Of a stretch of DNA of 64,000 nt, positions 9,509-19,297 are shown in pieces. Every line of letters starts with the position of its first letter. Position 1 is the stretch's first letter. A model generated the notes under the pieces. The model saw nothing but the letters and a program-made list of their open reading frames with translations, had not been told where the DNA came from and did no database searches. Location: the NCBI RefSeq assembly GCF_029522115.1, contig NZ_JAKWFK010000016.1:62001-126000 (forward strand). Reading direction: 5' to 3'. A program made the translations under genes and the position numbers. The DNA is from Trinickia sp. Y13 (lineage in GTDB: Bacteria; Pseudomonadota; Gammaproteobacteria; Burkholderiales; Burkholderiaceae).

Positions 9509-10164
9509 GCGTGTTCCCGCAGCCAATCGGCCAACGCGGCGACGTCATCGGCGATGAAACGCGGCTCGAGCTTGGCCAACGCGTCGGCCGGGTGCGCGCC
9601 ATACGTGACGGCGAGCCCCGCCGCCCCGGCGTTGGTCGCCATTTGCAGGTCGTGGGTGGTGTCGCCGATCATGACCGTGCGCGCCAAGTCTTGCCCCAAC
9701 TCGCGCGCGAGTTCTTGAAGCATCGCGGGATGGGGCTTCGAGAAGGTTTCGTCGGCGCAACGCGTGCCGTCGAACGCGCTCGTGAGCCGCGCCTCGGCCA
9801 GCGCCCGATTCAGCCCGACGCGGCTCTTGCCCGTCGCCACGGCCAACAGGTAGCCGAGCGAGCTCAACTCGGCGAGCAACTCGCGCACGCCGGCGAACAG
9901 CTCCGTCTGGGCATCTTTGACCAAATAGTGATGCCGATAACGCTCGGCCAAACGCGGATAATCGGTCGGATCGAGCGAGGGCGCGGCAATCTGCAGCGCA
10001 TCGCGCAGACCGAGACCGATCACGAAGCGCGCGGCTTCATTTGCCGGGACGGGCAGCCCCAGGTCGCGGCAAGCGGCTTGGATGCTGCGGGCAATATGCG
10101 CCGTCGAATCCATCAGCGTGCCGTCCCAATCGAAGACGATGAGGTCAAATTGCTGTCGGGGCAT
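9505..10164 (-). CDS. HAD family phosphatase, phosphoglycolate-phosphatase-like
   Basis: A 219-residue HAD superfamily hydrolase with an alpha-helical cap (subfamily IA). The motif I nucleophile sequence FDWDGTLMDS has Asp12 and Asp14; motif II is VATGKS; motif III/IV is KPHPAMLQE followed by MIGDTTHDLQMA. The closest named family is Gph, but the substrate cannot be read from sequence. It overlaps rluC by 20 bp upstream and the Rieske gene by 4 bp downstream, so it sits in a tightly packed operon. Confidence 0.85.
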   Translation of the reverse strand: MPRQQFDLIVFDWDGTLMDSTAHIARSIQAACRDLGLPVPANEAARFVIGLGLRDALQIAAPSLDPTDYPRLAERYRHHYLVKDAQTELFAGVRELLAELSSLGYLLAVATGKSRVGLNRALAEARLTSAFDGTRCADETFSKPHPAMLQELARELGQDLARTVMIGDTTHDLQMATNAGAAGLAVTYGAHPADALAKLEPRFIADDVAALADWLREHA

Positions 10165-11176
10165 CGGGTTGCGCCTCGTTGCGCAAGTCGGTGAGCTGAT
10201 CGAGGAAGCGCCGGCATTCGGCCGGCAGGGGTGCGCTCAGTTCCAGCGCTTCGCCCGTGATCGGATGCGTGAGACGCAAGCGATGCGCGTGCAAGAACAT
10301 GCGTTTGATCGAGGGGCGCGCGCCCGCGCGCGCGAGCGCCTTGTTCAGAGCGAAATCGCCGTATTTCGCATCGCCCACGATGGGCAAGCCCAGGTGCGCC
10401 AAATGGACGCGGATCTGGTGCGTGCGCCCCGTTTTGAGTTCGGCCTCGATCAGCGCATAGCCAGGCCAACGCTCCAGAAGGTTGAACACCGTATGCGATG
10501 GCAGGCCATCGGCTTGCACGCGCACGCGCCGCTCTCCTTCCGGCGTCAGGTATTTGTAAAGCGGCTCCTTGACGGCGCGCCGCCGCCCCCAGTCGCTCGG
10601 CCATTGCCCGTGCGCGCAGGCGTAATAGCGCTTGTCCATCCGGTTTTCGCGGATTTGCTCGTGCAGGCCGACGAGCGCCGCGCGCTTCTTGGCGAGCAGC
10701 AAAACGCCCGAGGTTTCGCGGTCGAGCCGATGCACGAGCTCGAGGAACTTGCCGAGCGGACGCGCCTCGCGCATTTGCTCGATCACGCCGAACGCGATGC
10801 CGCTGCCCCCGTGAACGGCGACGCCAGCGGGCTTGTTGATCGCGAGCATATGCTCGTCTTCGAAGATGACCTCGAATTGCGCCGGCGGCGCGGCCATCGC
10901 CATGCCGGCCTCGGGCGCGTCCGATTGCGCGACGCGCACGGGCGGCACGCGCACGATGTCGCCCGTCACCAGACGATATTTCGCATCGACGCGGCGCTTA
11001 TTGACGCGCACCTCTCCGCTGCGCAGGATTCGATAGATGTGGCTTTTCGGCACGCCTTTGCAGACGCGCAGCAAGAAATTGTCGATACGCTGGCCGGCGA
11101 CGCCGTCGTCCACCTGTATCATCGAGACCTGGTCGGGTGCGACCGATTTCTGGGATATTTTGCCTAACTCATTCAT
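10145..11176 (-). CDS. rluC: 23S rRNA pseudouridine synthase RluC
   Basis: Converts uridines 955, 2504 and 2580 (E. coli numbering) of 23S rRNA to pseudouridine. From the ATG at 11176 it has 343 residues: an N-terminal S4 RNA-binding domain (about 27-85, RIDNFLLRVCKGVPKSHIYR), then the RluA-type catalytic domain with HRLDRETSG and catalytic Asp152. The upstream 19 codons of open frame are left out because this ATG gives the usual N-terminus. It is divergent from rne, as in many proteobacteria, and heads the rluC-HAD-Rieske-sppA operon. Confidence 0.93.
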   Translation of the reverse strand: MNELGKISQKSVAPDQVSMIQVDDGVAGQRIDNFLLRVCKGVPKSHIYRILRSGEVRVNKRRVDAKYRLVTGDIVRVPPVRVAQSDAPEAGMAMAAPPAQFEVIFEDEHMLAINKPAGVAVHGGSGIAFGVIEQMREARPLGKFLELVHRLDRETSGVLLLAKKRAALVGLHEQIRENRMDKRYYACAHGQWPSDWGRRRAVKEPLYKYLTPEGERRVRVQADGLPSHTVFNLLERWPGYALIEAELKTGRTHQIRVHLAHLGLPIVGDAKYGDFALNKALARAGARPSIKRMFLHAHRLRLTHPITGEALELSAPLPAECRRFLDQLTDLRNEAQPDAPTAI

Positions 11177-11898
11177 TCTGAATATAATTTGCCCCAGCCG
11201 TCCGTGCGCGCCGCGCTTTTTTTCGCGGCCCATCGCCCGGATTGCCCAGGGTGAAGCAAGAACCTGTTATTTTACTTGCTTGGCGTACCCAAGGGCTGGT
11301 TGCTCGCCCTAATTTAAGTAGCAACGAGTTGCACGCACGGCATTCATTGCGGCAGGGACGTCGCCCACAGGCGCGTTCGGTCCGGTCCATGCCGACGGTA
11401 ACGGAATTTTGGTAAAAAAGAATTCATCAGGTGAGCCTCGGTGGTATCGCGCGATGTCGAGCGAAACCGGGCTCCCGATTGCGAAACCTACGGCGAGCGC
11501 CTCATGCGTTCCGCGTAAAGCGGAACTTTCGGCGACGTCAAACATTGGCGAGACACGCCGCGCGGCGGTCGAGCATGCATCGGGCTTCGCGCCGCCACAC
11601 GCGGCGCGGCTTCCGCGGTCCCGCACCGGCATCGAACGATGCGCCGGGCGCGGCGCGGCCACCCGAGCGCTCGGTGCGCGCCCCGTGCAACGCCGTTATT
11701 TGAAGCCGTGTTCGCATGCGCCCATGCGGCTCGCGGCCCCGTTCGGCCATCCCGAGCCCTTCCAGGCAATTCTCCCCGCCATCGTTCCCGCTCCAGCGTG
11801 CTGTTAAAAACACAATAAGGACGCGGCGCGCTTCATCGCGTCGCTCGTCCGGCCTACAGCCGGGCGGGCGCGCAGCGACGCCGCTCTGGAGCCGTTCA
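11177..11898 (+). other. long rluC-rne intergenic region and rne leader
   Basis: 722 bp without a credible gene. It must hold the rluC promoter (minus) and the rne promoter (plus). An A/T-richer block at 11255-11430 is the likeliest promoter region, though I could not fix clear boxes. In enterobacteria the rne mRNA has a long structured 5' UTR that RNase E cleaves for autoregulation. The G/C-rich inverted stretches at 11820-11890 would suit a similar leader, but that is an inference. Confidence 0.5.
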
Positions 11899-14800
11899 AT
11901 GAAACGAATGCTGTTCAACGCGACGCAGCAGGAAGAACTGCGCGTCGCCATCGTCGATGGGCAAAAACTCATCGACATCGACATCGAAACCGCCGGACGC
12001 GAACAACGCAAAGGCAACATCTACAAGGGGATCGTGACGCGCATCGAGCCTTCGCTCGAGGCCTGTTTCGTCAACTACGGCGAAGACCGCCACGGCTTTC
12101 TGCCCTTCAAGGAAGTCGCCCGCCAGTACTTCAAGGACGGCGTCGACATGCGCTCGGCGCGCATTCAGGACGCCCTGCGCGAAGGCCAGGAACTCATCGT
12201 TCAGGTCGAAAAGGAAGAGCGCGGCAACAAGGGCGCGGCGCTCACGACGTTCATCTCGCTCGCGGGCCGCTATCTCGTTCTGATGCCAAACAACCCGCGC
12301 GGCGGCGGCGTCTCGCGGCGCATCGAGGGCGACGATCGCCAAGAGCTGCGTGAAACGATGGCGCAGCTGCAGTTGCCCGACGGCATGAGCATCATCGCGC
12401 GCACCGCCGGCATCGGCCGCAGCGCCGAAGAGCTGCAGTGGGATTTGAACTACCTGATGCAGTTGTGGCGTGCGATCGAAGCGGCCTCGCAAAGCGGCCA
12501 GCCCGGTCAACCGATGCTGATTTATCTCGAATCGAGCCTCGTGATTCGCGCGATTCGCGACTACTTCCAGCCCGATATCGGCGAAATCCTGATCGATACC
12601 ACCGAGATCCATGACCAGGCCCGCGCCTTCATGGATATCGTGATGCCCGACAACGTCGGCAAAGTGAAGCGCTACCACGACGATGTGCCGCTGTTCTCGC
12701 GCTTTCAGATCGAGCACCAAATCGAGACCGCGTATTCGCGCACGGTGCCCCTGCCGTCGGGCGGCGCGATCGTCATCGACCACACCGAAGCGCTCGTCGC
12801 CATCGACGTGAACTCGGCGCGCGCCACCAAGGGCGCCGACATCGAGGAAACGGCCACGCGCACCAATCTCGAAGCGGCCGACGAAGTGGCGCGCCAGTTG
12901 CGGCTGCGTGACCTCGGCGGGTTGATCGTGATCGATTTCATCGACATGGAATCGGCCAAGAGCCAGCGCGAGGTGGAGCAGCGCCTGAAGGACGCCCTCA
13001 AGCACGACCGCGCGCGGGTGCAAATGGGCAAGATTTCGCGCTTCGGCTTGATGGAGCTGTCGCGCCAGCGTCTGCGCCCCGCCCTGTCCGAAGGCAGCCA
13101 CGTCACGTGCCCGCGTTGCAACGGCACGGGCCATATTCGCGACACCGAATCGTCCGCGCTGCAAGTGCTGCGGATCATTCAAGAAGAAGCGATGAAGGAA
13201 AACACCGCGGCGATCCACTGCCAGGTGCCGGTCGAAGTGACCGCCTTCCTGCTCAACGAAAAGCGCCAGGAAATCAACAAGATCGAGTCGCGCTTCAAGG
13301 TGGGCGTCGTGCTCATCCCGAATAAGCATCTCGATACGCCGCACTACAAGCTCGAGCGTCTGCGCCACGACGATTCGCGCCTGGACGAGCCGCGCGCTTC
13401 GTGGAAGATGGCCGAGGAAGCGGCGCGCGAACTCGAATCGGAAACCGCGTACAGCAAGCGCGCCGAAGACGTGAAGCCGAAGCAGGAAGCGGCCGTCAAG
13501 GGCATCACGCCCGAGCGGCCCGCGCCGAGCGCGCCCGTGCGGCCGCAGGCGGCGGCCACGCCGGCCGCCGCTGCCGCAACGCCGCGCAGCGGTGGATTCT
13601 TCGGCTGGCTCAAGAGCCTGTTCGGCGGCGAGAGTGCAGCTCCCGCGCCGGCGCCGGAGCCGGTCCAGCCCGCACGTACGGTGCGTGCCGAGCGCGGCGA
13701 ACGCAACACTGAGCGCGGTGGCGAGCGCAATCGCAATCGCCGTGGCGCCGGCGCAGGCCGCGCCGAAGCGGCTGTCGGCGGACGTGCCGGCGGCCAACCG
13801 CAAACGCAACGCCCGGCGCGCGAGCAGCGCGAGGGCCGCGATGCGCGCGAAGGCCGGGAAAGCCGTGAGGGCCGGGAAGGTCGCGGCGAACGCCAAGAGC
13901 GCGCGGAAGCTGTCGAAGCCTCGACGCGCGGGGAACGCGGGGAACGGCGCGAACGCGCCGAGCGGCCGGACCGTGCCGAGCGCGGTGAGCGTGTCGAGCG
14001 TGCGGAACGCGGTGAGCGCCAAGAGCGGGGCGAACGCCCCGAGCGCGGTGAACGGCGCAAACCGCAACCCGAAGTAGCGGCCGAAGCCACGGCCCGCGTC
14101 GAGACGCTGGCGGCGGAAGATGCGATCGCCGCCGGTGTGCCGGCCCCCGAGCAGGAAGCGGTCGCTCGTGACGGTGAAGAGCGCCGTCGTCGCCGCCGCG
14201 GTCGTCGTGGCGGTCGTCGCGAGCGCGAAGAGGACGGTGTGAACGCGACGCTTGCCGCGGACGTAGCCGAAGCCGAAGGCGCCGCTGCTGCTGTGCAACC
14301 GCAAGCCGCCCCGATTGTTTCGCAGCCGCCCGAGCAAGCCGCCGAAGTCGTTCGAGCGCCGCTTGCGCAGGCTCCCGCCGAAGACGTCGTCGTGACGCCG
14401 GTGCCGATGCACACGCCAGCGTCCGCACCGTTGCAAGAAGCGCAAGCGCCCACGCATGCCGCACCCGTGAGTGAGGCACCGCTGAGCGAAGCGCCGGCGC
14501 CGGAAGTACCGGTAACCGCGCCTGTGGAACTCGCCCCGGCCCCGAGCGAAACGATCGCCGCGCCGATCGAGCAACCGGCAGCCGTGCCGGCCGCTCCGGC
14601 AGCGCCCGCCCCTGTGGCGGCCGAGCCTGAGTCGGCCATCGCGCAAGCGATTCAAGCGACTCCCGAAGCTCCAGCGCCTGCCGAGCCTTCTGCAGCCGTA
14701 GAGCGGGCACCACAAGTTGCCGCCGTGCCGACCGCGAGCGCAATGCCGGCTCCCATCGAGGCGGCGAGTGCCGCGACGGAAGTCACGCAGCGGCCTGCGG

Positions 14801-15042
14801 CTCTGGAGGCGGCGGCTACGCCGGCGAAGGTGCATGCGAATGGTCTGTCGATCGGGCAACTGCAACCGATGCTCGAATCGGCCGGCCTCGTCTGGGTCAA
14901 CACCGACGCGGAAAAACTGCGAGCCGCACATGAAGCCGCTGCGCAATCGCCGGCCCCCGTGCGCACGCCCCGTCAGCGCAAGAGCTTGCCGCCCGTCGAT
15001 GCCACGCCGATGCAGCAAATCGAAACGCGCAAAGACGCTTGA
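11899..15042 (+). CDS. rne: ribonuclease E
   Basis: Main endonuclease of mRNA decay and rRNA/tRNA processing and scaffold of the degradosome. The protein has 1047 residues. The start is the ATG at 11899 ([17 protein letters not shown]); the upstream in-frame codons are non-coding. The catalytic half has an S1 domain (about 35-120), Mg-binding aspartates in [10 protein letters not shown] and VIDFIDME, and the zinc-link CPRCNGTG with Cys404 and Cys407. The tail from about 530 on is disordered: Arg/Glu/Gly repeats of the RGERxER kind (about 590-760), then a Pro/Ala/Glu-rich part and a short conserved C-terminal segment ([16 protein letters not shown]), perhaps a partner-binding site. Confidence 0.97.
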   Translation: MKRMLFNATQQEELRVAIVDGQKLIDIDIETAGREQRKGNIYKGIVTRIEPSLEACFVNYGEDRHGFLPFKEVARQYFKDGVDMRSARIQDALREGQELIVQVEKEERGNKGAALTTFISLAGRYLVLMPNNPRGGGVSRRIEGDDRQELRETMAQLQLPDGMSIIARTAGIGRSAEELQWDLNYLMQLWRAIEAASQSGQPGQPMLIYLESSLVIRAIRDYFQPDIGEILIDTTEIHDQARAFMDIVMPDNVGKVKRYHDDVPLFSRFQIEHQIETAYSRTVPLPSGGAIVIDHTEALVAIDVNSARATKGADIEETATRTNLEAADEVARQLRLRDLGGLIVIDFIDMESAKSQREVEQRLKDALKHDRARVQMGKISRFGLMELSRQRLRPALSEGSHVTCPRCNGTGHIRDTESSALQVLRIIQEEAMKENTAAIHCQVPVEVTAFLLNEKRQEINKIESRFKVGVVLIPNKHLDTPHYKLERLRHDDSRLDEPRASWKMAEEAARELESETAYSKRAEDVKPKQEAAVKGITPERPAPSAPVRPQAAATPAAAAATPRSGGFFGWLKSLFGGESAAPAPAPEPVQPARTVRAERGERNTERGGERNRNRRGAGAGRAEAAVGGRAGGQPQTQRPAREQREGRDAREGRESREGREGRGERQERAEAVEASTRGERGERRERAERPDRAERGERVERAERGERQERGERPERGERRKPQPEVAAEATARVETLAAEDAIAAGVPAPEQEAVARDGEERRRRRRGRRGGRREREEDGVNATLAADVAEAEGAAAAVQPQAAPIVSQPPEQAAEVVRAPLAQAPAEDVVVTPVPMHTPASAPLQEAQAPTHAAPVSEAPLSEAPAPEVPVTAPVELAPAPSETIAAPIEQPAAVPAAPAAPAPVAAEPESAIAQAIQATPEAPAPAEPSAAVERAPQVAAVPTASAMPAPIEAASAATEVTQRPAALEAAATPAKVHANGLSIGQLQPMLESAGLVWVNTDAEKLRAAHEAAAQSPAPVRTPRQRKSLPPVDATPMQQIETRKDA

Positions 15043-15092
15043 TCGACCACGACTCGAGCAACGGGAGCCTCGGCGCCCGTTGCCCGCGAACA

Positions 15093-15117
15093 GCCCGCCC
15101 TCCGTGGCGGGCTTTTT
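15093..15117 (+). terminator. rho-independent terminator after rne
   Basis: GCCCGCC (15093-15099), a six-base loop and GGCGGGC (15106-15112) are followed by TTTTT. It lies about 50 bp after the rne stop, a textbook intrinsic terminator. Confidence 0.92.
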
Positions 15118-15247
15118 CATGCGCTTTCGCGCTCCGTTTTTGACGTGCGTCAGAGTTTCAAGCGTTATCCGCACCATCGCACGGGCGATGCCGTCATGAC
15201 GCTCGGCGTTCCGTTAGAATGGGTTTCTGCCCGTTTTCTGCTTCATC

Positions 15248-16357
15248 ATGTCTCGACGCATCATTCCCGTCGCCGATCTCAGCGGAGCGCCCGATATCAC
15301 GGGAGCGCCGGTCCCTGCACGGGGCGCGCTCGCCGATACGCTAGCGCGGCCACTGCGCGATTTGCGCATCTCAGTGACGGACCGGTGCAACTTCCGCTGC
15401 GTCTACTGCATGCCGCGCACGGTGTTCGGCAAGGACTACCCGTTTTTGCCGCATAGTGCGCTGCTCACGTTCGAGGAGATCGAACGGCTCGCACGCGTGT
15501 TCGTCGCGCATGGCGTCGACAAGATTCGTCTGACGGGCGGCGAGCCGCTGCTGCGCAAGGACATCGAGCGGCTCATCGAACGGCTCGCCGCGTTGACCAC
15601 GGCCGACGGCCGCCCCCTCGACCTCACCCTGACCACCAATGGGTCGCTGCTCGCCCGCAAGGCTCGCAGCTTGAAAGATGCGGGCCTGACCCGCGTCACG
15701 GTGAGCCTCGATGCGCTCGACGAGGCCCTCTTCAAACGCATGAACGACGCCGATTTCGCCGCCAGCGCCGTCCTCGACGGTATCGAGGCGGCCCAAGCGG
15801 CCGGGCTTGCGCCGATCAAAGTCAATATGGTCGTCAAGCGCGGGACCAACGACCGCGAGATCCTGCCGATGGCGCGCCACTTCAAAGGGTCGGGTGTGGT
15901 CTTACGGTTCATCGAATATATGGACGTCGGCGCCTCGAACGGCTGGAACATGGCCGAAGTGCTGCCTTCCGCCGAAGTCGTCGCGCGCATCGCCGAACAC
16001 TATCCGCTCGTTCCGCTGGAAGCGCACACCGCGTCCGAAACGGCGCAGCGCTGGGGCTATGCCGATGGCGAGGGCGAAATCGGCGCGATTTCCAGCGTCA
16101 CGCGCGCGTTTTGCGGCACATGCACACGCGCGCGCCTGTCGACGGAGGGCAAGGTTTACCTGTGCCTATTCGCGACGACCGGTTACGACCTGCGTGCGCT
16201 AGTGCGCGGCGGAGCCAGCGACGCCGACATCGCCACCGCGATTGCACGCATGTGGCAAGCGCGCGGCGACCGCTACTCGCAGTTGCGCGGCAGCTTCGCC
16301 GCCGACGCCGCGCGCAACGGCAACGCACGCGTCGAAATGTCTTACATCGGCGGCTAG
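15248..16357 (+). CDS. moaA: GTP 3',8-cyclase MoaA
   Basis: Radical-SAM enzyme that, with MoaC, turns GTP into cyclic pyranopterin in molybdopterin synthesis. It has 369 residues. The radical-SAM cysteines are Cys47, Cys51 and Cys54 ([10 protein letters not shown]). The second [4Fe-4S] site is [10 protein letters not shown] plus a cysteine in VYLCLF near residue 306. The essential C-terminal Gly-Gly is present (MSYIGG). There is a 30-residue N-terminal extension before the core. mobA starts 16 bp downstream. Confidence 0.97.
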   Translation: MSRRIIPVADLSGAPDITGAPVPARGALADTLARPLRDLRISVTDRCNFRCVYCMPRTVFGKDYPFLPHSALLTFEEIERLARVFVAHGVDKIRLTGGEPLLRKDIERLIERLAALTTADGRPLDLTLTTNGSLLARKARSLKDAGLTRVTVSLDALDEALFKRMNDADFAASAVLDGIEAAQAAGLAPIKVNMVVKRGTNDREILPMARHFKGSGVVLRFIEYMDVGASNGWNMAEVLPSAEVVARIAEHYPLVPLEAHTASETAQRWGYADGEGEIGAISSVTRAFCGTCTRARLSTEGKVYLCLFATTGYDLRALVRGGASDADIATAIARMWQARGDRYSQLRGSFAADAARNGNARVEMSYIGG

Positions 16358-16373
16358 CCGCAAGCGCCCCGCG

Positions 16374-17000
16374 ATGAATTCCGATCTACGCTCGCGCCTC
16401 ACGGGCCTCGTGCTCGCGGGCGGCCAGGGTACGCGGATGGGCGGGATCGACAAAGGGCTGCAACTACTCGGCGGCGAGCCGTTGGCGCTGCATGCCGCCA
16501 AGTGCATTGCCGAGCAAGTCGGCCCGTTGCTGTTCAGCGCGAATCGAAACATCGATCGATACCGACTGCTCGCGGAGCGCTTCGGCGCTCGCGTCGTTCA
16601 GGATGCATCGAGCGACTTTGCCGGCCCGCTGGCAGGCATGCTGGCAGGGCTGCGCGAAACGACGACCGAGCTATTGCTTTGTGTTCCATGCGATACGCCC
16701 CGCTTGCCTCGCGACCTGGCGGCGCGGCTCGTCGCAGCCCTGGACGACGCCCGAGCCGATGTCGCCGTCGCAGCCACCGTCGACGCGCAAGGCAAAGCGA
16801 GCGTGCATCCCGTGGTCGCCGTCATACGCGCAACCCTCGCCGACGATTTAGCCGCCTTTCTCGATGCGGGCGAACGCAAGGTCCGCGCGTGGTACGCACG
16901 CCACAAGCACGTCGAAGTCGCCTTTGAAGACGAGCACGCGTTTTACAATGCCAACTTCTTGCACGAGCTCGCCGATCTCGCACGGACATTCGGCGCTTAA
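16374..17000 (+). CDS. mobA: molybdenum cofactor guanylyltransferase MobA
   Basis: Adds GMP to molybdopterin to make the MGD form used by DMSO-reductase-type enzymes. It has 208 residues. The nucleotidyltransferase signature LVLAGGQGTRMGGIDKGL is at about residues 12-29, and a later VPCDTPRLP carries the metal-binding aspartate. The ATG at 16374 gives MNSDLRSRLTGLV; a longer in-frame extension overlapping moaA is rejected. It lies between moaA and moeA, which act before it in the same pathway. Confidence 0.95.
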   Translation: MNSDLRSRLTGLVLAGGQGTRMGGIDKGLQLLGGEPLALHAAKCIAEQVGPLLFSANRNIDRYRLLAERFGARVVQDASSDFAGPLAGMLAGLRETTTELLLCVPCDTPRLPRDLAARLVAALDDARADVAVAATVDAQGKASVHPVVAVIRATLADDLAAFLDAGERKVRAWYARHKHVEVAFEDEHAFYNANFLHELADLARTFGA

Positions 17001-17102
17001 GCGCGAACCATAGGCCCGTGCCGATCCGAAGCGTCCGCGTTGCCTGCGTGCGTTGCTATGCTCGCAAGGCTTACCGGCGCGCTGGGCCGCGCCCCATCTC
17101 CG

Positions 17103-18398
17103 ATGACCACCTCCAACGAACTTTCCGCCTCGAACCCGCTTCCCGTCGAGACCGCCCGCGCCCTCATCCGTCGTGCAATTGCCCCGGTGACCACGATCGA
17201 ACGCGTCGCACTGCGCACGGCGCTCGGGCGCGTACTGGCCGAAGACGTCGAGTCGCCGATCGACGTGCCCGCTCATGACAATGCCGCGATGGATGGCTAT
17301 GCATTCGACGGCTCAACGCTGTCGGTCGCCTCAGCCGCGCAGGTCAAACCCGGGCCGCTCACGCTCGCCGTAGCCGGAGAAGCGCGCGCGGGCCATCCAT
17401 TCGACCGGGTCTGCCCGGCAGGCGAATGCGTGAGGATCATGACGGGTGCGCCGATGCCCGCCGGCTGCGATACGGTCGTGCCGCAAGAGTTCGTCGCGCG
17501 CAGCGGCGAGAGTATCGCGTTCGACGTCGAACGCATCGAGCGCGGCGCGAACTGCCGCCGCGCCGGAGAAGATTTGGCCCGCGGGCAAGCGGCGCTCGCA
17601 GCAGGGCGCATCCTGCGCGCAGCCGATCTCGGGTTGCTCGCTTCTCTCGGTGTCGCGGAAGTCGGCGTGCGCCGGCGCCTGCGCGTCGCGTTCTTCTCCA
17701 CGGGCGACGAATTGCGCTCGGTTGGAGAGCCGCTCGAGAGCGGGTGCGTCTATGACAGCAACCGCTATACGCTTTACGCCATGCTGATGCGCATGGGCGT
17801 CGAAGCGATCGATCTCGGTGTCGTGCGCGACGAGCCCGAAGCGCTCGAAACCGCGCTGCGCGCTGCCGCGGACAGCGCCGATGTGGTGCTGACGTCGGGG
17901 GGCGTATCCGTCGGCGACGCCGACTTCACGGCGCGCATGACGCAAACGTTCGGGGACGTCGCATTCTGGCAACTGGCGATGCGCCCAGGGCGTCCGCTGG
18001 CGTTCGGTCGCCTCTGGCCCGGCGAGCGCGGCGGCAACGCGCATAGCGCACTGTTTTTCGGCTTGCCAGGCAACCCCGTTGCCGTGATGGTGACGTTCTA
18101 CCAGCTCGTGCGCGAAGCGCTCAATGCCATGTCAGGGGCGGACACGGCGCCGCCGCTACGATTCGCGGCCGAAAGCAGTGCGCCGATCCGCAAGCGCCCC
18201 GGCCGGACAGAGTTCCTGCGTGGCGTTGCGACGCGCGATGCCGCCGGAAAGTGGCGCGTGACACCCACGCGCTCACAAGGATCAGGCGTGCTGAGTTCAA
18301 TGAGCGAAGCGAATTGCTTCATCGTCCTCGCTCATGAGCAAGGCGACATCGCCGCGGGCGCCCCCGTCGAAATCATGCCCTTCGATGGGCTCATTTGA
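17103..18398 (+). CDS. moeA: molybdopterin molybdenumtransferase MoeA
   Basis: Inserts molybdate into adenylylated molybdopterin. From the ATG at 17103 the protein has 431 residues, close to the family norm. Conserved segments include ESPIDVPAHDNAAMDGYA, IMTGAPMPAGCDTVV, FFSTGDELRSVGEPL, TSGGVSVGDADFT and GLPGNPVAVMVTF. An ATG at 17058 in the same frame would add 15 residues; no clear ribosome site settles the choice. It is third in the moaA-mobA-moeA series. Confidence 0.95.
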   Translation: MTTSNELSASNPLPVETARALIRRAIAPVTTIERVALRTALGRVLAEDVESPIDVPAHDNAAMDGYAFDGSTLSVASAAQVKPGPLTLAVAGEARAGHPFDRVCPAGECVRIMTGAPMPAGCDTVVPQEFVARSGESIAFDVERIERGANCRRAGEDLARGQAALAAGRILRAADLGLLASLGVAEVGVRRRLRVAFFSTGDELRSVGEPLESGCVYDSNRYTLYAMLMRMGVEAIDLGVVRDEPEALETALRAAADSADVVLTSGGVSVGDADFTARMTQTFGDVAFWQLAMRPGRPLAFGRLWPGERGGNAHSALFFGLPGNPVAVMVTFYQLVREALNAMSGADTAPPLRFAAESSAPIRKRPGRTEFLRGVATRDAAGKWRVTPTRSQGSGVLSSMSEANCFIVLAHEQGDIAAGAPVEIMPFDGLI

Positions 18399-18461
18399 CT
18401 TGCGTTCGTCGTACGGCATCGATTTTCCGGACCGCACAACGTCTCTCAACGAGGCTTCCCA

Positions 18462-18737
18462 ATGAAAAAACAAATCTTGTCGATCGCGCCGGGGCAAACC
18501 GCGAAGGCGCTCATCCTCGTCTATTTGACCTTTAGTATGCCGATCGTATTGCTCGGGATACTCGTGGCATTCATCCGCCATGGTTCGGTTGAACTCAGCA
18601 CGATTTTCAGCGCGCTACTGTTGAACGCCATTCTCGGCTTCGTCCTGCTATGGATTGCTTGTCACGTCTATAACTGGGTGGCCGGGCGCTTCGGCGGCAT
18701 CGAAATCGTCTTGTCGGATGCGCCGGAGGAAGCGTGA
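18462..18737 (+). CDS. small two-span membrane protein, unknown function
   Basis: I do not recognise this 91-residue protein. After a short basic N-terminus (MKKQILSIAPGQTAK) come two hydrophobic segments, about residues 18-37 and 48-70, predicted to cross the inner membrane as a hairpin. The last 20 residues are polar and acidic. Its TGA stop is interlocked with the ATG of the next gene (TGATG), so it is translationally coupled to the acetyltransferase. This coupling and the clean frame argue that it is real. Confidence 0.75.
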   Translation: MKKQILSIAPGQTAKALILVYLTFSMPIVLLGILVAFIRHGSVELSTIFSALLLNAILGFVLLWIACHVYNWVAGRFGGIEIVLSDAPEEA

Positions 18738-19219
18738 TGGCCGATCTCATTCGCGATGCCGCACCGCACGATGTCGGCGCCATGATCAGCCTGATGCGCG
18801 AGCTGGCTGAATACGAGAAGCTCACCCATTTATTCGTCGCCACTGAAGATTCGCTGCGCGAAGCGTTGTTTTCCCCGCGGCCCGCGGCCGAAGCGCTCGT
18901 GGCCGAGCGCGAAGGCCGTGTCGTCGGTTACGCGCTCTACTTCCATAACTTCTCGACGTTCCTCAGCCGCCGCGGCCTCTATCTCGAAGATTTGTACGTG
19001 CAGCCCAGCCTGCGCGGCAGCGGGCTCGGCACGGCGATGCTGCGCCGGCTCGCAGCGATCGCCGTCGAACGGCAATGCGGGCGCTTCGAATGGTCGGTGC
19101 TCGATTGGAATCAAAGCGCCATCGATTTCTATACGAAGATGGGCGCGACCGTCATGCCCGATTGGCGCATCGTGCGCGTGACCGACGACGCATTGACGGC
19201 CCTCGCCCGCACCGCCTGA
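18737..19219 (+). CDS. GNAT family N-acetyltransferase
   Basis: A 160-residue acetyltransferase of the GNAT fold. Motif A, the acetyl-CoA pyrophosphate loop, is visible as YVQPSLRGSGLGTAML (about residues 90-105). The C-terminal WNQSAIDFYTKMGA is the usual GNAT motif B ending. The start is the ATG at 18737, preceded by GGAGGA; the GTG one codon earlier is less likely. It resembles SAT1/diamine-acetyltransferase-like members, but the substrate cannot be assigned. Confidence 0.88.
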   Translation: MADLIRDAAPHDVGAMISLMRELAEYEKLTHLFVATEDSLREALFSPRPAAEALVAEREGRVVGYALYFHNFSTFLSRRGLYLEDLYVQPSLRGSGLGTAMLRRLAAIAVERQCGRFEWSVLDWNQSAIDFYTKMGATVMPDWRIVRVTDDALTALARTA

Positions 19220-19297
19220 AGTGCGCGGCCGCGGCCCTGTCCCGAGGCTGCCGGATACGCAGGCCGCCGCACTTGCATCGATAAGCGACGAAACGAC

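Noticed and set aside
11896-15177. A 1093-codon open frame antisense to rne.
   Set aside because: It mirrors rne in the high-GC shadow frame, is dominated by Arg/Leu/Gly runs and has no family match; rne itself is certain.
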